Assembly: GCA_013373635.1 (NCBI GenBank)
Contig: JABXHN010000057.1
Location: forward strand, 1-46,456
DNA length: 46,456 nt
Origin: Flavobacteriaceae bacterium
GTDB taxonomy: Bacteria; Bacteroidota; Bacteroidia; Flavobacteriales; Flavobacteriaceae
Reading direction: 5' to 3'
Made by a program: the position numbers and the translations under genes. Positions 1-8,526 of the stretch are shown here, piece by piece. Every line of letters begins with the position of its first letter. The stretch's first letter is position 1. The notes under the pieces were generated by a model, which made no database searches, was not told where the DNA came from, and saw nothing but the letters and a program-made list of their open reading frames with translations.

Positions 1-1
1 T

Positions 2-295
2 AGTGGCGGATTGAATCTAAAACTAAATGATCAAATTGGAATAGAACCAAGTATCTTATATCGATTCGTAAGTGGAGCACCTAATCTTGTAACAGCTTTT
101 GCGAATATTAATTTTAATGACAAGATCAAAGTAGGAACCGGTATTTCAAATAATAATTATGTTTCTGGTTTAATATTATTTAGTTTACTTGAAAATATAG
201 ATGTGGGATACGGTTATGAAATGGGTCAAAGAACTTATAAGGTTGCACTCAGAGCTAATTCACATGAATTAATGATTAGATATAAATTCCTTTAA
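2..295 (+). CDS. PorP/SprF family outer-membrane protein, C-terminal part
   Basis: The reading frame is open from the left edge, so the 5' end lies outside the window. The visible 97 residues are alternating beta-strand segments ending in RYKFL, the usual aromatic end of an outer-membrane barrel. The stretch with SPGLxxFxLL-like strands followed by a YGYEMG turn and a final SHELMIRYKFL strand matches the end of PorP/SprF proteins. The same ending (SHELFLRYEFS) occurs in the complete-looking PorP/SprF gene at the other end of the window. These proteins anchor T9SS type B substrates at the cell surface and usually sit beside an adhesin and an OmpA gene. A TTG at 11 is not the real start. Confidence 0.8.
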   Translation, partial: SGGLNLKLNDQIGIEPSILYRFVSGAPNLVTAFANINFNDKIKVGTGISNNNYVSGLILFSLLENIDVGYGYEMGQRTYKVALRANSHELMIRYKFL

Positions 296-734
296 TGAGT
301 ATTAATAGTTATATTTCAATGATATCTAATAAATAGCTCAAAAGTATAATCTGCTTAACAATATGCGAATTAACTCTTTTACTTGATTTAACAAATTATC
401 ATCAGGATATCGTATTAATTTCATATAAATACATTGTCACCATTCTAAATTAAAGAAGTGTGCTTTGAAGTATTGGCAAGGTTGACACCCTATATAGCGT
501 CTCTAAACGCTGATTACCAGATGTATAGAGATGTTACTATCAGGTGTTTTGTTATGCACCCTTGATGAGGCCAAGGGAGGTTATGTTTCATCTCTGAGTC
601 TGAGATCATTGAAAAAGGTCGAGCTGGCGGCCGAAAGAGGGAGCTTGGGTAATGGGTTGGGTAACAACTCACTTTTTTCTTCCTCCATATTTTTTTCCTG
701 TAGTATTTGCCATTCTATTTAATACTATTATAGT
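296..734. other. Spacer with no intact gene
   Basis: This 439-bp stretch follows the PorP/SprF stop. The first 180 bases are AT-rich with no convincing frame. Bases 540-660 are clearly richer in G and C than the surroundings, which suggests debris of a former gene or mobile element. A 63-codon plus-strand frame at 531-722 has low-complexity Ser/Leu content and no family resemblance, and is treated as spurious. Confidence 0.6.
581..713 (-). pseudogene. Possible 5' relic of a small gene
   Basis: On the minus strand an ATG at 713 opens a peptide MANTTGKKYGGRKK that stops at once at 669. Lys/Gly/Arg-rich starts of the type TGKKYGGRKKG are seen at the beginning of small flavobacterial hypothetical proteins. 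A second overlapping frame from ATG 688 runs 35 codons to a stop at 581. Neither frame is a full gene, and together they look like a truncated, frame-shifted remnant. The parent family is not recognised with confidence. Confidence 0.2.
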
Positions 735-953
735 TTAATGTCCTTGAGGTAATTGTATTATTCTATTATTACCTGTAAAATCAAAAGGAAAACCTCTTTT
801 ATCAGCAATATTTGCTTCTATAAGTAAATCCTTCAAACCGTAGATGTTTAGTAAGCTTTTATAAAAAGAGTTCGAGAATGGAACCGTAAGGTGTACAACA
901 ACCCTTGTTAATCTTCTGATTTTCAAGGGTTTTTTGTTTTTAAACAACTGCAT
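735..953 (-). CDS. Small hypothetical protein, doubtful
   Basis: A 72-codon frame starts at ATG 953. Its first third lies across a terminator-like hairpin (900-931), so the Lys/Arg-rich N terminus is probably not under protein selection. The C-terminal part (DLLIEANIADKRGF, then FDFTGNN) reads more like a real protein but matches no family I know. It could be the 3' remnant of a larger gene. It lies just downstream of the NrtR-like gene on the same strand with a 21-bp gap. Confidence 0.22.
   Translation of the reverse strand: MQLFKNKKPLKIRRLTRVVVHLTVPFSNSFYKSLLNIYGLKDLLIEANIADKRGFPFDFTGNNRIIQLPQGH
900..940 (+). terminator. Terminator-like hairpin
   Basis: Arms AACCCTT (900-906) and AAGGGTT (925-931) can pair around an 18-base loop and are followed on the plus strand by a T-rich run to 940. 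No intact plus-strand gene ends just before it, so it may have belonged to a gene now lost. Confidence 0.4.
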
Positions 954-974
954 TAAAAGGGAACAAAATACCGA

Positions 975-1703
975 TCAATTTAGTCTCTTATACTCTTTAA
1001 ACTGATAGAGATAAGGTGCTTTATTCGGAGCACCTGTGTACTTCTTTTCAAGACGTTCTAAAACATTTAAGCTTAAAATTTTCTTTTGAAAATTATTCAT
1101 TGGGAACTCTCTTTCATAGACCGCCTCATAAAGAAGTTTAAGATCTTTCATGGTAAAAGTTTGAGGCAGTAGATTAAAAGCATTTAATTTAAAATCAAAG
1201 TTCTGCCTCAATGACTCAACAGCATCATTGACAATCTGATGATGATCGTGCATTAAATTTGGTAAATCATGGATCGATCTCCATTCAAGAGAGGAATCTA
1301 GCGCTCCTGTCACTGGTTTAACTTTAGAAATGTCTACCAAAGCATAAAAACCAATACTTATAAAACGATCTGTAATCCAGTCTATAACGGATGGAGGATA
1401 GTGATCCTTCAAAGAATTTACAATTGTATTTTTATGAAGACTGTTACTAATTCTTTTTGAATCACCAAATACCTTAAATTGAAACAAATGCAGTTTTTTT
1501 AATTGTGTTTTTTCATAAACTAAGCGTTCTGCCGCAGATTCAATCGATTCATTTTTACGAATATGACCTCCAGGCAAATTGTATAAATGTTCCCCAAAAA
1601 TTGATTTACCTAATAACACCTTTAATTGATGATCACGATACCCAAAAATAACACAGTCTATAGAAATGTTTGAAATGTAGTGATTTAGATCTGCGGTTTT
1701 CAT
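975..1703 (-). CDS. NUDIX-related transcriptional regulator (NrtR family)
   Basis: Residues about 10-145 form a NUDIX fold, and residues about 165-240 form the winged-helix C-terminal domain of NrtR proteins (FNLLPQTFTMKDL, YEREFPMNNFQKKI). The NUDIX box begins with GGHIRKNE (45-52), but the catalytic part is degraded. In RLVYEKTQL (60-68) two of the expected glutamates and the glycine are replaced, which fits a ligand sensor without hydrolase activity. In Bacteroidota such regulators commonly control sugar catabolism genes and bind ADP-ribose- or sugar-related effectors. The gene is divergent from the operon at 1825-5855, with an imperfect 25-bp palindrome between them, so it probably represses that operon and perhaps itself. 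Confidence 0.85.
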   Translation of the reverse strand: MKTADLNHYISNISIDCVIFGYRDHQLKVLLGKSIFGEHLYNLPGGHIRKNESIESAAERLVYEKTQLKKLHLFQFKVFGDSKRISNSLHKNTIVNSLKDHYPPSVIDWITDRFISIGFYALVDISKVKPVTGALDSSLEWRSIHDLPNLMHDHHQIVNDAVESLRQNFDFKLNAFNLLPQTFTMKDLKLLYEAVYEREFPMNNFQKKILSLNVLERLEKKYTGAPNKAPYLYQFKEYKRLN

Positions 1704-1725
1704 TGAACTCTTTTTGTTTCTCTAA

Positions 1726-1752
1726 CAAATGTATCAAAAATTACTAGTTCAA
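1726..1752 (-). promoter_or_regulatory. Promoter of the NrtR-like gene
   Basis: Read on the minus strand, a -7 box TACATTTG (1733-1726) matches the Bacteroidota consensus TAnnTTTG exactly. A TTG -33 element (1752-1750) lies 16 bases upstream. The start codon at 1703 is 23 bases downstream of the -7 box. Confidence 0.55.
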
Positions 1753-1757
1753 AAAAT

Positions 1758-1782
1758 CTATTATCTATTTATTAGACAATAG
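1758..1782. promoter_or_regulatory. Imperfect palindrome, probable NrtR operator
   Basis: A 25-bp dyad is centred on base 1770. The left arm is CTATTATCTA and the right arm TAGACAATAG; nine of the ten arm positions pair. It lies between the divergent NrtR-like gene and the plus-strand operon, and covers the -33 region of the putative plus-strand promoter. Position and symmetry fit the binding site of a dimeric repressor. The link to NrtR is inferred from location. Confidence 0.6.
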
Positions 1783-1801
1783 AGAAAATAACCTATATTA
1801 G
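1772..1801 (+). promoter_or_regulatory. Weak promoter for the NTF2/TolB operon
   Basis: TATATTAG (1794-1801) differs at one position from TAnnTTTG. A TTAG element (1772-1775), inside the palindrome, lies 18 bases upstream. The ATG at 1825 follows 23 bases after the -7 box. Overlap of the -33 region with the dyad suggests repression by occlusion. Confidence 0.35.
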
Positions 1802-1824
1802 TAGAAATCAAAAGAATCAAATCC

Positions 1825-3134
1825 ATGAAAAACTATTTCAACTTAGTGTTTTTAGCACTGGTATAAACAGTATCAAGTGCTCAAACTACTAATGACTCCA
1901 TTGCTATTAAGGAATTATTAGTAAAGGAAGGGGCTACGTGGCGAATTGGAAACATCGAAGAACACGCATCCTGTTGGATGGTAAGACCTTATAACACGGT
2001 TTTATTTTCAAACTCAGAAGGTCAAGTTTTAGACATTGACCCTGATCTTATTATCAATCCTTCAAAAGAATCTATAGGACAAGGTGGTTTTCAATGCATT
2101 CTAATTTTACATTCAGCATTTATGATCAAAATGCATGGGTGAAACACGATGAAATTTCAATTGACACCAATGGAAAAAGAACCTATACGAAAGAAATTCG
2201 TTTGCTTGAAAAAGATGCAACAAATCATTGGAAACTAGTAGGTCGGACAGGTATGAATTACAAGCCTACTGATGTGAAGGAATCAGATACGATATCTCAT
2301 ATTCAATCCGTAGATGTATACAGTAAAAAAGTCACCTCAATAATTGATTTAAAAGGGCATTATGAAGCTCCAAATTGGTATCGAGATAATTACCTCATCC
2401 TCAACAGCAAGGGTCGGTTAAAAAAACTCGATTTAACAACCAAAAACATCAGTGAAATCAATACTGGATCCATAACTTCTTTGAATAACGATCACGGTTT
2501 GTCACCCGATCAAAAGACTCTCGTATTGAGTAATTTTGACAAGATGGGATCCTCGCTCTCAGAGATGGTTTCATCACTATATCTCGTTCCTGTTGAGGGA
2601 GGAACTCCTAAAAAAGTATCCACAAATGCGATTTGCTTTTGGCATGGTTGGAGTCCCGACGGAAAAACCTTGGCCTACGTGGGAATGAAAGGTGATAATT
2701 TGGACATCTATACCATTCCTGTGAACGGAGGAAAAGCGAAACGATTAACAAGAACGGAAGGACTTGACGATGGACCCGAGTATTCTCCGGATGGGAAATA
2801 TATCTACATCAACTCCTATAGATCCGGTCACATGCAACTTTGGCGCATGAAAGCAGATGGATCCAATCCGGAACAATTAACCTTTGACTCCTACTCCAAT
2901 TGGTTTCCACATATCTCTCCAGATAATAAATGGATCGCATACATTTCCTACATCACTGATCAAAAACAAGATCATCTTTTTGGAAAGAAAGTCAAACTGC
3001 GTCTCATGAATATTGAAACAAGAGAAATCACTGATTTAACTCCTGTATTTTATGGAGGTCAGGGAACCATCAATGTTCCATCTTGGAGCGCTGACAGTCG
3101 AAAAGTAGCTTTTGTTAGTTATTCTGTCAAATAG
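1825..3134 (+). pseudogene. Secreted NTF2-like plus TolB-type beta-propeller protein, broken gene
   Basis: Translation from ATG 1825 gives a signal peptide (MKNYFNLVFLALV) cut by TAA at 1864-1866. The same frame then continues with TVSSAQTTNDS, a normal signal-peptide end, and an NTF2/DUF4440-like domain (LLVKEGATWRIG, HASCW). Near 2089-2094 the frame moves by one base. The new frame (HSNFTFSIYDQNAWV) completes the NTF2-like domain and runs on through a TolB/PD40 propeller (SPDGKTLAYVG, SPDGKYIYINS, SPDNKWIAYIS). One lost T in the T-run at 2088-2091 would explain the shift. Translation from ATG 2094 would give a 346-residue protein without a signal. The lesions are either real decay or sequence errors. 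The rest of the frame is well preserved, so any loss is recent. Confidence 0.75.
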
Positions 3135-3158
3135 ATATCAATTAAAAACAAACAAACG

Positions 3159-4559
3159 ATGGATCAAAATACATTAAACAACAGAAGAAAATTTCTCAAG
3201 AGCATCGGAGTTACTGGTTTAGTTGCAGCTTCGGCTCCATTTAATTCTTATGCTAATGCACAAAAAACAGAGGAACGCATCCTGCGATACGAACGAAAAA
3301 TAACCTCAAATGACATTATTAGAATTGGAGTTATTGGTTATGGTGTACAAGGACATTTTGATTTGAATACCGCTCTTAAAGTTCCTGGTGTTGAATTGGC
3401 AGGGATCTGCGATCTCTACCATGGAAGATTAGTAAATGCCAAAGAACACTACGGAAAAGAGCTCTATACCACAACAAATTACAAGGATTTATTAGATCGA
3501 CCAGATATCGATGTCGTACTCATCTGCACTCATGATGTTTGGCATGCCCGAATTACTTTAGATGCTGTAGCGAAAGGAAAACACGTGTATTGTGAAAAGC
3601 CGATGGTTTATAAGATTGAGGAAGGACATCCAGTCATTGAAGCAGCAAAAAAATCAGGCAAAGTACTTCAAGTCGGGAGTCAACGCGTCAGTAGCATTGG
3701 TTATTTAAAAGCAAAGGAGTTGTTGGCTTCAGGTGAAATTGAGGAACTCAATATGGTGAATGCCGTTTACGATCGACAAAATTCCATCGGTGCCTGGGAA
3801 TATACGATTCCTAAAGATGCCAATGCCCTAACGACGAATTGGGATCAATTTATCGAAGCGACTGAAAAAATGCAGTTTGATGCTAAAAAGTTATTTTGGT
3901 GGAGAGCCTTCAAGGAAGTAGGGACTGGTGTTGCTGGAGATTTATTTATTCACCTCTTAAGCGGAACTCATTTAATCACAAATTCTATTGGCCCTGAAAG
4001 TATATACAGTACAGGACAATTTAGCTATTGGAAGGATGGCAGAAATATGCCTGATGTGATGTCTGGAGTATTACAATACCCCAAAACAGAAGCGCACGCC
4101 GCATTTTTAATGACGCTTCAAGTAAACTTTATCAGCGGAACAGGAGGTCAAGAAATCATTCGTTTAATTGGTTCCGAAGGCGTTATTGAAGTCAATGGAA
4201 GTAATCTATCATTAACGCACAGCATACTTCCAGAGGCTCCAAGTTTTGGAGGTTATGATTCCTTATTTACTTTTTCTAAAAGCATGCGAGAAGAAATGGA
4301 GAAAGAATACCATGCGAAATGGACCCCAGAACAACAAAAGAGAACAATTAAAAAGGATATCACTTTTAAGGCTTCAGAAGGCTATAGTGATCACTTAGAT
4401 CATTTTACGAATTTCTTTGATTCTATACGAACAGGAAAACCAGTGGTGGAAGATGCAGTATTTGGGTTTAGAGCAGCTGCACCAGCTCTAGCTTGTAACG
4501 AAAGTTATTTTAACAAAAAAATTATTGCTTGGGATCCTAAAAACATGATCGAAAAATAA
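3159..4559 (+). CDS. Tat-exported Gfo/Idh/MocA family oxidoreductase
   Basis: The 466-residue protein begins with a Tat signal (RRKFLKSIGVTG, residues 9-20) followed by a hydrophobic stretch and an AxA-like site near residue 34. A Rossmann NAD(P) motif GVIGYGVQG is at 57-65, and the family motif EKP is at 146-148. The C-terminal half is the usual alpha/beta dimerisation and substrate domain, with WWRAFKEVGTGVAGD. Relatives oxidise sugars or remove glycosyl groups by a transient 3-keto mechanism (GH109 is one such branch). The substrate here cannot be read from sequence. It lies 24 bp after the propeller pseudogene and 36 bp before the esterase, so an NrtR-controlled operon is likely. Confidence 0.85.
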   Translation: MDQNTLNNRRKFLKSIGVTGLVAASAPFNSYANAQKTEERILRYERKITSNDIIRIGVIGYGVQGHFDLNTALKVPGVELAGICDLYHGRLVNAKEHYGKELYTTTNYKDLLDRPDIDVVLICTHDVWHARITLDAVAKGKHVYCEKPMVYKIEEGHPVIEAAKKSGKVLQVGSQRVSSIGYLKAKELLASGEIEELNMVNAVYDRQNSIGAWEYTIPKDANALTTNWDQFIEATEKMQFDAKKLFWWRAFKEVGTGVAGDLFIHLLSGTHLITNSIGPESIYSTGQFSYWKDGRNMPDVMSGVLQYPKTEAHAAFLMTLQVNFISGTGGQEIIRLIGSEGVIEVNGSNLSLTHSILPEAPSFGGYDSLFTFSKSMREEMEKEYHAKWTPEQQKRTIKKDITFKASEGYSDHLDHFTNFFDSIRTGKPVVEDAVFGFRAAAPALACNESYFNKKIIAWDPKNMIEK

Positions 4560-4595
4560 GTATCTTAAGTACCGTTAACATTACACATCTCTAGC

Positions 4596-5855
4596 ATGAA
4601 GCGTTTTTTATTGTTTTTAATAGCATCTCTAGCTGCAACTATCATCATGTTTGCACAAGAAAATTATACATTAATTGTTGAAGGATTTGACTGGGGACCT
4701 GCAGTGAGTAAGGTAGTACTTCATTTAGATCAGGAAATTTCTGAAACTCCCGATGCAGCTGCATTTCAAGTTTTAGCATCACGAACTACAGATAAGACAG
4801 ATAGCGCCCTAATCCCTAGCTCAGGAAAAAGAGACGTATTAGCAGCCTATATATCCGATGTATCTGGCAACAAAACAACGAGCAGCAACTATCTAACACT
4901 CATTTTAGAAGTAGGTCCTACTTTGCGTATATCCTCTCCATTTCATTATCAGCGGGGTAATTTTTGGATTGATTACCGTTTACAAATTACGAACACCAAT
5001 AAGTTGACCACATGGAATCACGAAGCGAATCGAATCATTCCCTTGGTAGACCAATTTGATTTACAGGGTGTACACTATGGTGGGAATTCAAAAAAAGAAA
5101 TTCACTACGCATCCTATGTTCCAAAATCGAAGCTTGCCAAAAAGCCTTTAATCATATGGCTGCATGGAGGTGGAGAAGGTGGAATAGACCCTACAATTCC
5201 ACTTTTAGGAAACCGAGCAGCTAACTACGCGTCTGATGAAATTCAAAATTATTTTGGGGGAGCTTATGTATTGGTGCCTCAAAGTCCAACACGATGGATG
5301 GATAGTGGAAATGGCTCCACAAGTGGACAGGTCGACGATATTTATTTCAAAGATGTTAAAGGACTTATTGATGACTTCAGTCGACAACATCCGGATATTG
5401 ATAAAGAACGAATATATGTAGGTGGTTGTAGCAATGGTGGCTACATGAGCTTTAAACTTTTATTGGAATACCCTAATTATTTTGCCGGGGCTTATATCAG
5501 CGCTTTAGCCTACCGAGATGTCAATGTTTCCGATTCTCAAATCAATTCCATTCAACATCTCCCTATTTGGTTTATACATTCCAAGGATGATACCACCACG
5601 GTTCCTGAACAAACAGTGGAGCCAATTTACAACAGACTCATTGCTAGTGGTGCTAAAAACGTACACTTTTCTTATTATGACCACGTTACAGACATCACCA
5701 ATGCCTATGGAGGTAACAACTATCACTATCCAGGGCATTGGTCTTGGATCTATTCCCATGCCAACGAAAGCTATAAGGATTTTAATGGAAATCCAGTTAT
5801 GCTAGAAGGGGTGCCCGTTACCATTATGCAATGGCTAGCCCTACAAAAAAAATAA
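4596..5855 (+). CDS. Secreted alpha/beta-hydrolase, esterase/prolyl-oligopeptidase-like
   Basis: A signal peptide covers residues 1-20 (cleavage after FAQ). Residues about 22-160 are an Ig-like beta domain, as in two-domain esterases with an N-terminal Ig fold. The hydrolase domain starts near 165. The oxyanion segment is HGGGEGG (190-196), the nucleophile is Ser279 in GGCSNGGY, the likely acid is Asp331 or Asp332 in HSKDDTTTVP, and the likely base is His381 in HYPGHW. The family removes acyl groups from polysaccharides or cleaves small esters. It is the last gene of the putative NrtR operon. Peptidase activity is less likely given the sugar context. Confidence 0.8.
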   Translation: MKRFLLFLIASLAATIIMFAQENYTLIVEGFDWGPAVSKVVLHLDQEISETPDAAAFQVLASRTTDKTDSALIPSSGKRDVLAAYISDVSGNKTTSSNYLTLILEVGPTLRISSPFHYQRGNFWIDYRLQITNTNKLTTWNHEANRIIPLVDQFDLQGVHYGGNSKKEIHYASYVPKSKLAKKPLIIWLHGGGEGGIDPTIPLLGNRAANYASDEIQNYFGGAYVLVPQSPTRWMDSGNGSTSGQVDDIYFKDVKGLIDDFSRQHPDIDKERIYVGGCSNGGYMSFKLLLEYPNYFAGAYISALAYRDVNVSDSQINSIQHLPIWFIHSKDDTTTVPEQTVEPIYNRLIASGAKNVHFSYYDHVTDITNAYGGNNYHYPGHWSWIYSHANESYKDFNGNPVMLEGVPVTIMQWLALQKK

Positions 5856-5912
5856 TTTGATCAAAATCCAATACAGTTTTAAGAAAAGTTTCAATCAACA
5901 TCCTATTAAAAT

Positions 5913-6740
5913 CTAGGAAATTTTAACACTGGTCATACTCAAACTACCAGCAACAAGTTTGTCATTGAACAATTCCAAGGATTCACCTTTTTGACGCAAG
6001 GCTAATACATAAATCAAAGGTAAATAATGATCTGGGGTTGGTACTGCAAGATTGATGGCTTTGGAAATTTGATGATAGTTGATCAATGTTTTAAAATCTC
6101 CGTTTAACAATAAATTATTTAACGTTTCTCTAGCTTCAATAGCCCAATCATGACCATGGTTGTCTTTTTCAAAATTTTTCCAATCAACAAGAGCTAAATT
6201 ATGAACGATATTTCCACTACCAATGATCAATATTCCCCTATTTCTTAGAGAGTTTAACTTTTGAGCCAATTCAAAATGATATTCAGCAGGCTTGGTATAG
6301 TCAATACTCAATTGCACCACAGGAATATCGGCATTGGGAAATAAATGTTTGATCACACTCCAAGCACCGTGGTCAAGGCCCCATTTTTCATCTAATTCAA
6401 CGAGTGTAGGTTGAAGTAAAATTTTGGTGTCTTGTGCCAAACAAGGACTTCCACTAGCTGGATATTCCACCTCAAAAAGTTCCTTTGGAAAACCTCCAAA
6501 ATCATGAATTGTTCTTGGCATTTCCATGGCGGTAACTTTTGTCCCATTGGTATACCAATGGGCAGAGACACAAAGTATGGCATTGGGTCTTAGCAAAGTT
6601 TTAGCAACAGCTCTAAAACCCTTGACAAACTGATTCTCTTCAATGGCATTCATAGGATTTCCATGCCCTAAGAATAAAACAGGCATTTTTTCTGTAGCTG
6701 AAAAACTTTGAGAAAGTTTATCTAAATCGTTTAAATTCAT
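5913..6740 (-). CDS. ygiD: 4,5-DOPA extradiol dioxygenase family protein (YgiD)
   Basis: The protein belongs to the LigB/DODA class III extradiol dioxygenases. Visible marks are LFLGHGNPMNAIE near the N terminus with a metal-binding histidine, VSAHWYTNG, the DHGAWSVIKHLFP segment with a second conserved histidine, GSGNIVHNL, and a C-terminal TPDHYLPLIY. The start is placed at ATG 6740 (MNLNDLDKLSQSF), because the upstream extension begins with TTG and adds only six atypical residues. The length of about 275 residues is normal. The gene is divergent from the pirin gene. The physiological substrate in bacteria is uncertain. Confidence 0.85.
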   Translation of the reverse strand: MNLNDLDKLSQSFSATEKMPVLFLGHGNPMNAIEENQFVKGFRAVAKTLLRPNAILCVSAHWYTNGTKVTAMEMPRTIHDFGGFPKELFEVEYPASGSPCLAQDTKILLQPTLVELDEKWGLDHGAWSVIKHLFPNADIPVVQLSIDYTKPAEYHFELAQKLNSLRNRGILIIGSGNIVHNLALVDWKNFEKDNHGHDWAIEARETLNNLLLNGDFKTLINYHQISKAINLAVPTPDHYLPLIYVLALRQKGESLELFNDKLVAGSLSMTSVKIS

Positions 6741-6872
6741 TGAAGTATCAATTAACAATCAAATTTAAGATAAAAATTAAGAAATTGAGTCTGTTGTAAT
6801 ACCCTTTCGTCACTTAAATGATCCTATTTTAAAATTAACAAAACACACCGCACTTCCTTGAAATAAGATCGC

Positions 6873-6880
6873 TACTTTTG
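6873..6880 (+). promoter_or_regulatory. -7 box upstream of the pirin gene
   Basis: TACTTTTG matches TAnnTTTG exactly and lies 19 bases before the ATG at 6900. No clear TTG -33 element is seen at the usual distance. Confidence 0.4.
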
Positions 6881-6899
6881 TGATCAACACCCCTATGTT

Positions 6900-7616
6900 A
6901 TGAAACAGTCAATATTACATAAATCAGCTTCCAGAGGAATCGCAGATCACGGTTGGTTACACAGTAGACACACCTTTAGTTTTGCCCATTATTTTGATCC
7001 CCAACGGATGAATTTTGGAGCGCTTCGAGTATTGAATGACGATACTGTAGCTGCGGGAATGGGGTTTGGCGAACATCCCCATCGAAATATGGAAATCATT
7101 TCCATTCCACTAAAAGGGGAGCTCAGACACCAAGATAGCATGGGCACTACCGCGATCATTAGAGAGGGCGAAATTCAAGTCATGAGTGCAGGAAGTGGAA
7201 TTACCCACAGTGAGTACAATCATCAAAGCAATCAAGAAGTCCAATTTCTTCAGATTTGGATTGTACCTAATCAACAAGATGTTACACCTCGCTACGATCA
7301 GATCTCCATTCGAGAACTTGAAAAGAAAAATGATTTTTTTCAAATTCTATCTCCTAATCCTTCGGATCAAGGAGTGTGGATTCATCAAGAAGCGTGGTTT
7401 CATATGGGTATTCTAGAAAAAGAGCACAGTACTACCTATCAGTTTAAAAATCCTGACAATGGTTTGTATGTTTTTGTTTTGGAAGGGAACATCAAAGTCG
7501 ATGGACAGGAACTTTCCGATCGAGATGGGCTAGGTATATGGGAGACCACGGAGGTTCTCTTTGAATCCGTTACTCATGCACGCGTACTATTAATGGAGAT
7601 TCCCATGAATTTCTAG
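6900..7616 (+). CDS. Pirin family protein (YhhW-like)
   Basis: This is a bicupin protein of 238 residues, the normal length for the YhhW branch. The N-terminal cupin has the pirin signature: HTFSFAHYFDP, FGEHPHRNMEI with metal-ligand histidines, GELRHQDSMG, and the GSGITHSEYN motif with a further histidine. The C-terminal cupin (about 140-238) is less conserved, as usual. Characterised relatives show quercetin 2,3-dioxygenase activity in vitro or act as redox-sensing iron proteins. The role here is unknown. The gene stands alone between minus-strand neighbours. Confidence 0.9.
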   Translation: MKQSILHKSASRGIADHGWLHSRHTFSFAHYFDPQRMNFGALRVLNDDTVAAGMGFGEHPHRNMEIISIPLKGELRHQDSMGTTAIIREGEIQVMSAGSGITHSEYNHQSNQEVQFLQIWIVPNQQDVTPRYDQISIRELEKKNDFFQILSPNPSDQGVWIHQEAWFHMGILEKEHSTTYQFKNPDNGLYVFVLEGNIKVDGQELSDRDGLGIWETTEVLFESVTHARVLLMEIPMNF

Positions 7617-7632
7617 TAGGTTTAGAAGCACC

Positions 7633-8400
7633 CTAAATAGTCATCAAATCTCCGTATTTAAATTGATAATCTAAAAAGGTTTTGAGTTTTTGAGAATCCA
7701 CGATTTTATAGAGACAAGGAGTTGATTCGTCAAACACTGGAGTTGGAACTCCCGCTTTTTGAGTCAGTCGAATGTAAAAGTCACGCCTTTTAGGATGGGA
7801 ATCCGAACACACATTTAAGATTTGACTCCAACGATTCATCTGAATCATCTTCAAAATGATCGCGATACCATCCTCTTGGTGAATAAAGTTAATATAACCT
7901 TCAGGATGTGCCACCACTTTACCACGGATGAAATTCACAGGTTGTCGCGTTGCTCCAAATAAACCTCCAAACCGAAGAATAGAGGTCTCAAAAGATTTTT
8001 GTGACAAAAACAAGTGCTCTATCCTAGCCAAAGGAGTGTCGAGTGTTTTGGTTTGTTCGGTAACCACCCCATTACACATTGGATAAACTGAGGTAGAGCT
8101 CACAAACAGCACTCGTTTTACAGGGGAGACTGCTATGGAATCAATCAAAAGCTGAAAATCTTCAATACTCTTGGAGGTTATGGCAATGATAAGGATATCT
8201 GAACTTAAAAAGGAGGAACTATGAAGTTGATCTTCTTTGTGAATGTCGATCAAAAATGGACGAATTCCAAGGGACTCCAGCTCTGAAAGTTTTGAAGGTG
8301 TAGTGGTAGAACCCAACACCTGAAACCCTTCTTGGATGAGGGTTCTCGCTAAAGGCATACCCAACCAACCACATCCTAAAATACTCACTTGTTGTTTCAC
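7633..8400 (-). CDS. YeeZ-like NAD(P)-dependent epimerase/dehydrogenase family protein
   Basis: The start codon is GTG at 8400 (MKQQVSILGCGWLG). No in-frame ATG is nearby. The N-terminal Rossmann motif ILGCGWLGMPLA, the segment LFVSSTSVYP, and FGGLFGATRQPVNF near residue 150 fit the extended SDR/YeeZ family of about 255-275 residues. In the classical SDR-E active site a YxxxK motif follows the SST; here it is not clear, as is common for YeeZ relatives. The substrate is unknown. The neighbours are housekeeping genes, which gives no hint of a pathway. Confidence 0.75.
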   Translation of the reverse strand: MKQQVSILGCGWLGMPLARTLIQEGFQVLGSTTTPSKLSELESLGIRPFLIDIHKEDQLHSSSFLSSDILIIAITSKSIEDFQLLIDSIAVSPVKRVLFVSSTSVYPMCNGVVTEQTKTLDTPLARIEHLFLSQKSFETSILRFGGLFGATRQPVNFIRGKVVAHPEGYINFIHQEDGIAIILKMIQMNRWSQILNVCSDSHPKRRDFYIRLTQKAGVPTPVFDESTPCLYKIVDSQKLKTFLDYQFKYGDLMTI

Positions 8401-8491
8401 TTGTCAATCATTTACTCATTGGATTTCTCAATCGATGCTCCAATACATACAAAAATACAAGGAGAAGAATTCATATAAAACAATTCAGCTG

Positions 8492-8499
8492 TATATTTG
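8492..8499 (+). promoter_or_regulatory. -7 box upstream of the Sua5 gene
   Basis: TATATTTG fits TAnnTTTG exactly and lies 27 bases before the ATG at 8527. A -33 TTG at the expected distance is not evident. Confidence 0.4.
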
Positions 8500-8526
8500 C
8501 ACTTGATAGCATTTGGACAGTAACCC

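Noticed and set aside
531-722. 63-codon plus-strand frame
   Set aside because: Ser/Leu-rich, no family resemblance, and it overlaps a more suggestive minus-strand relic.
5205-5805. Four frames on both strands inside the esterase gene
   Set aside because: They are shadows of a well-supported hydrolase with an intact catalytic triad.
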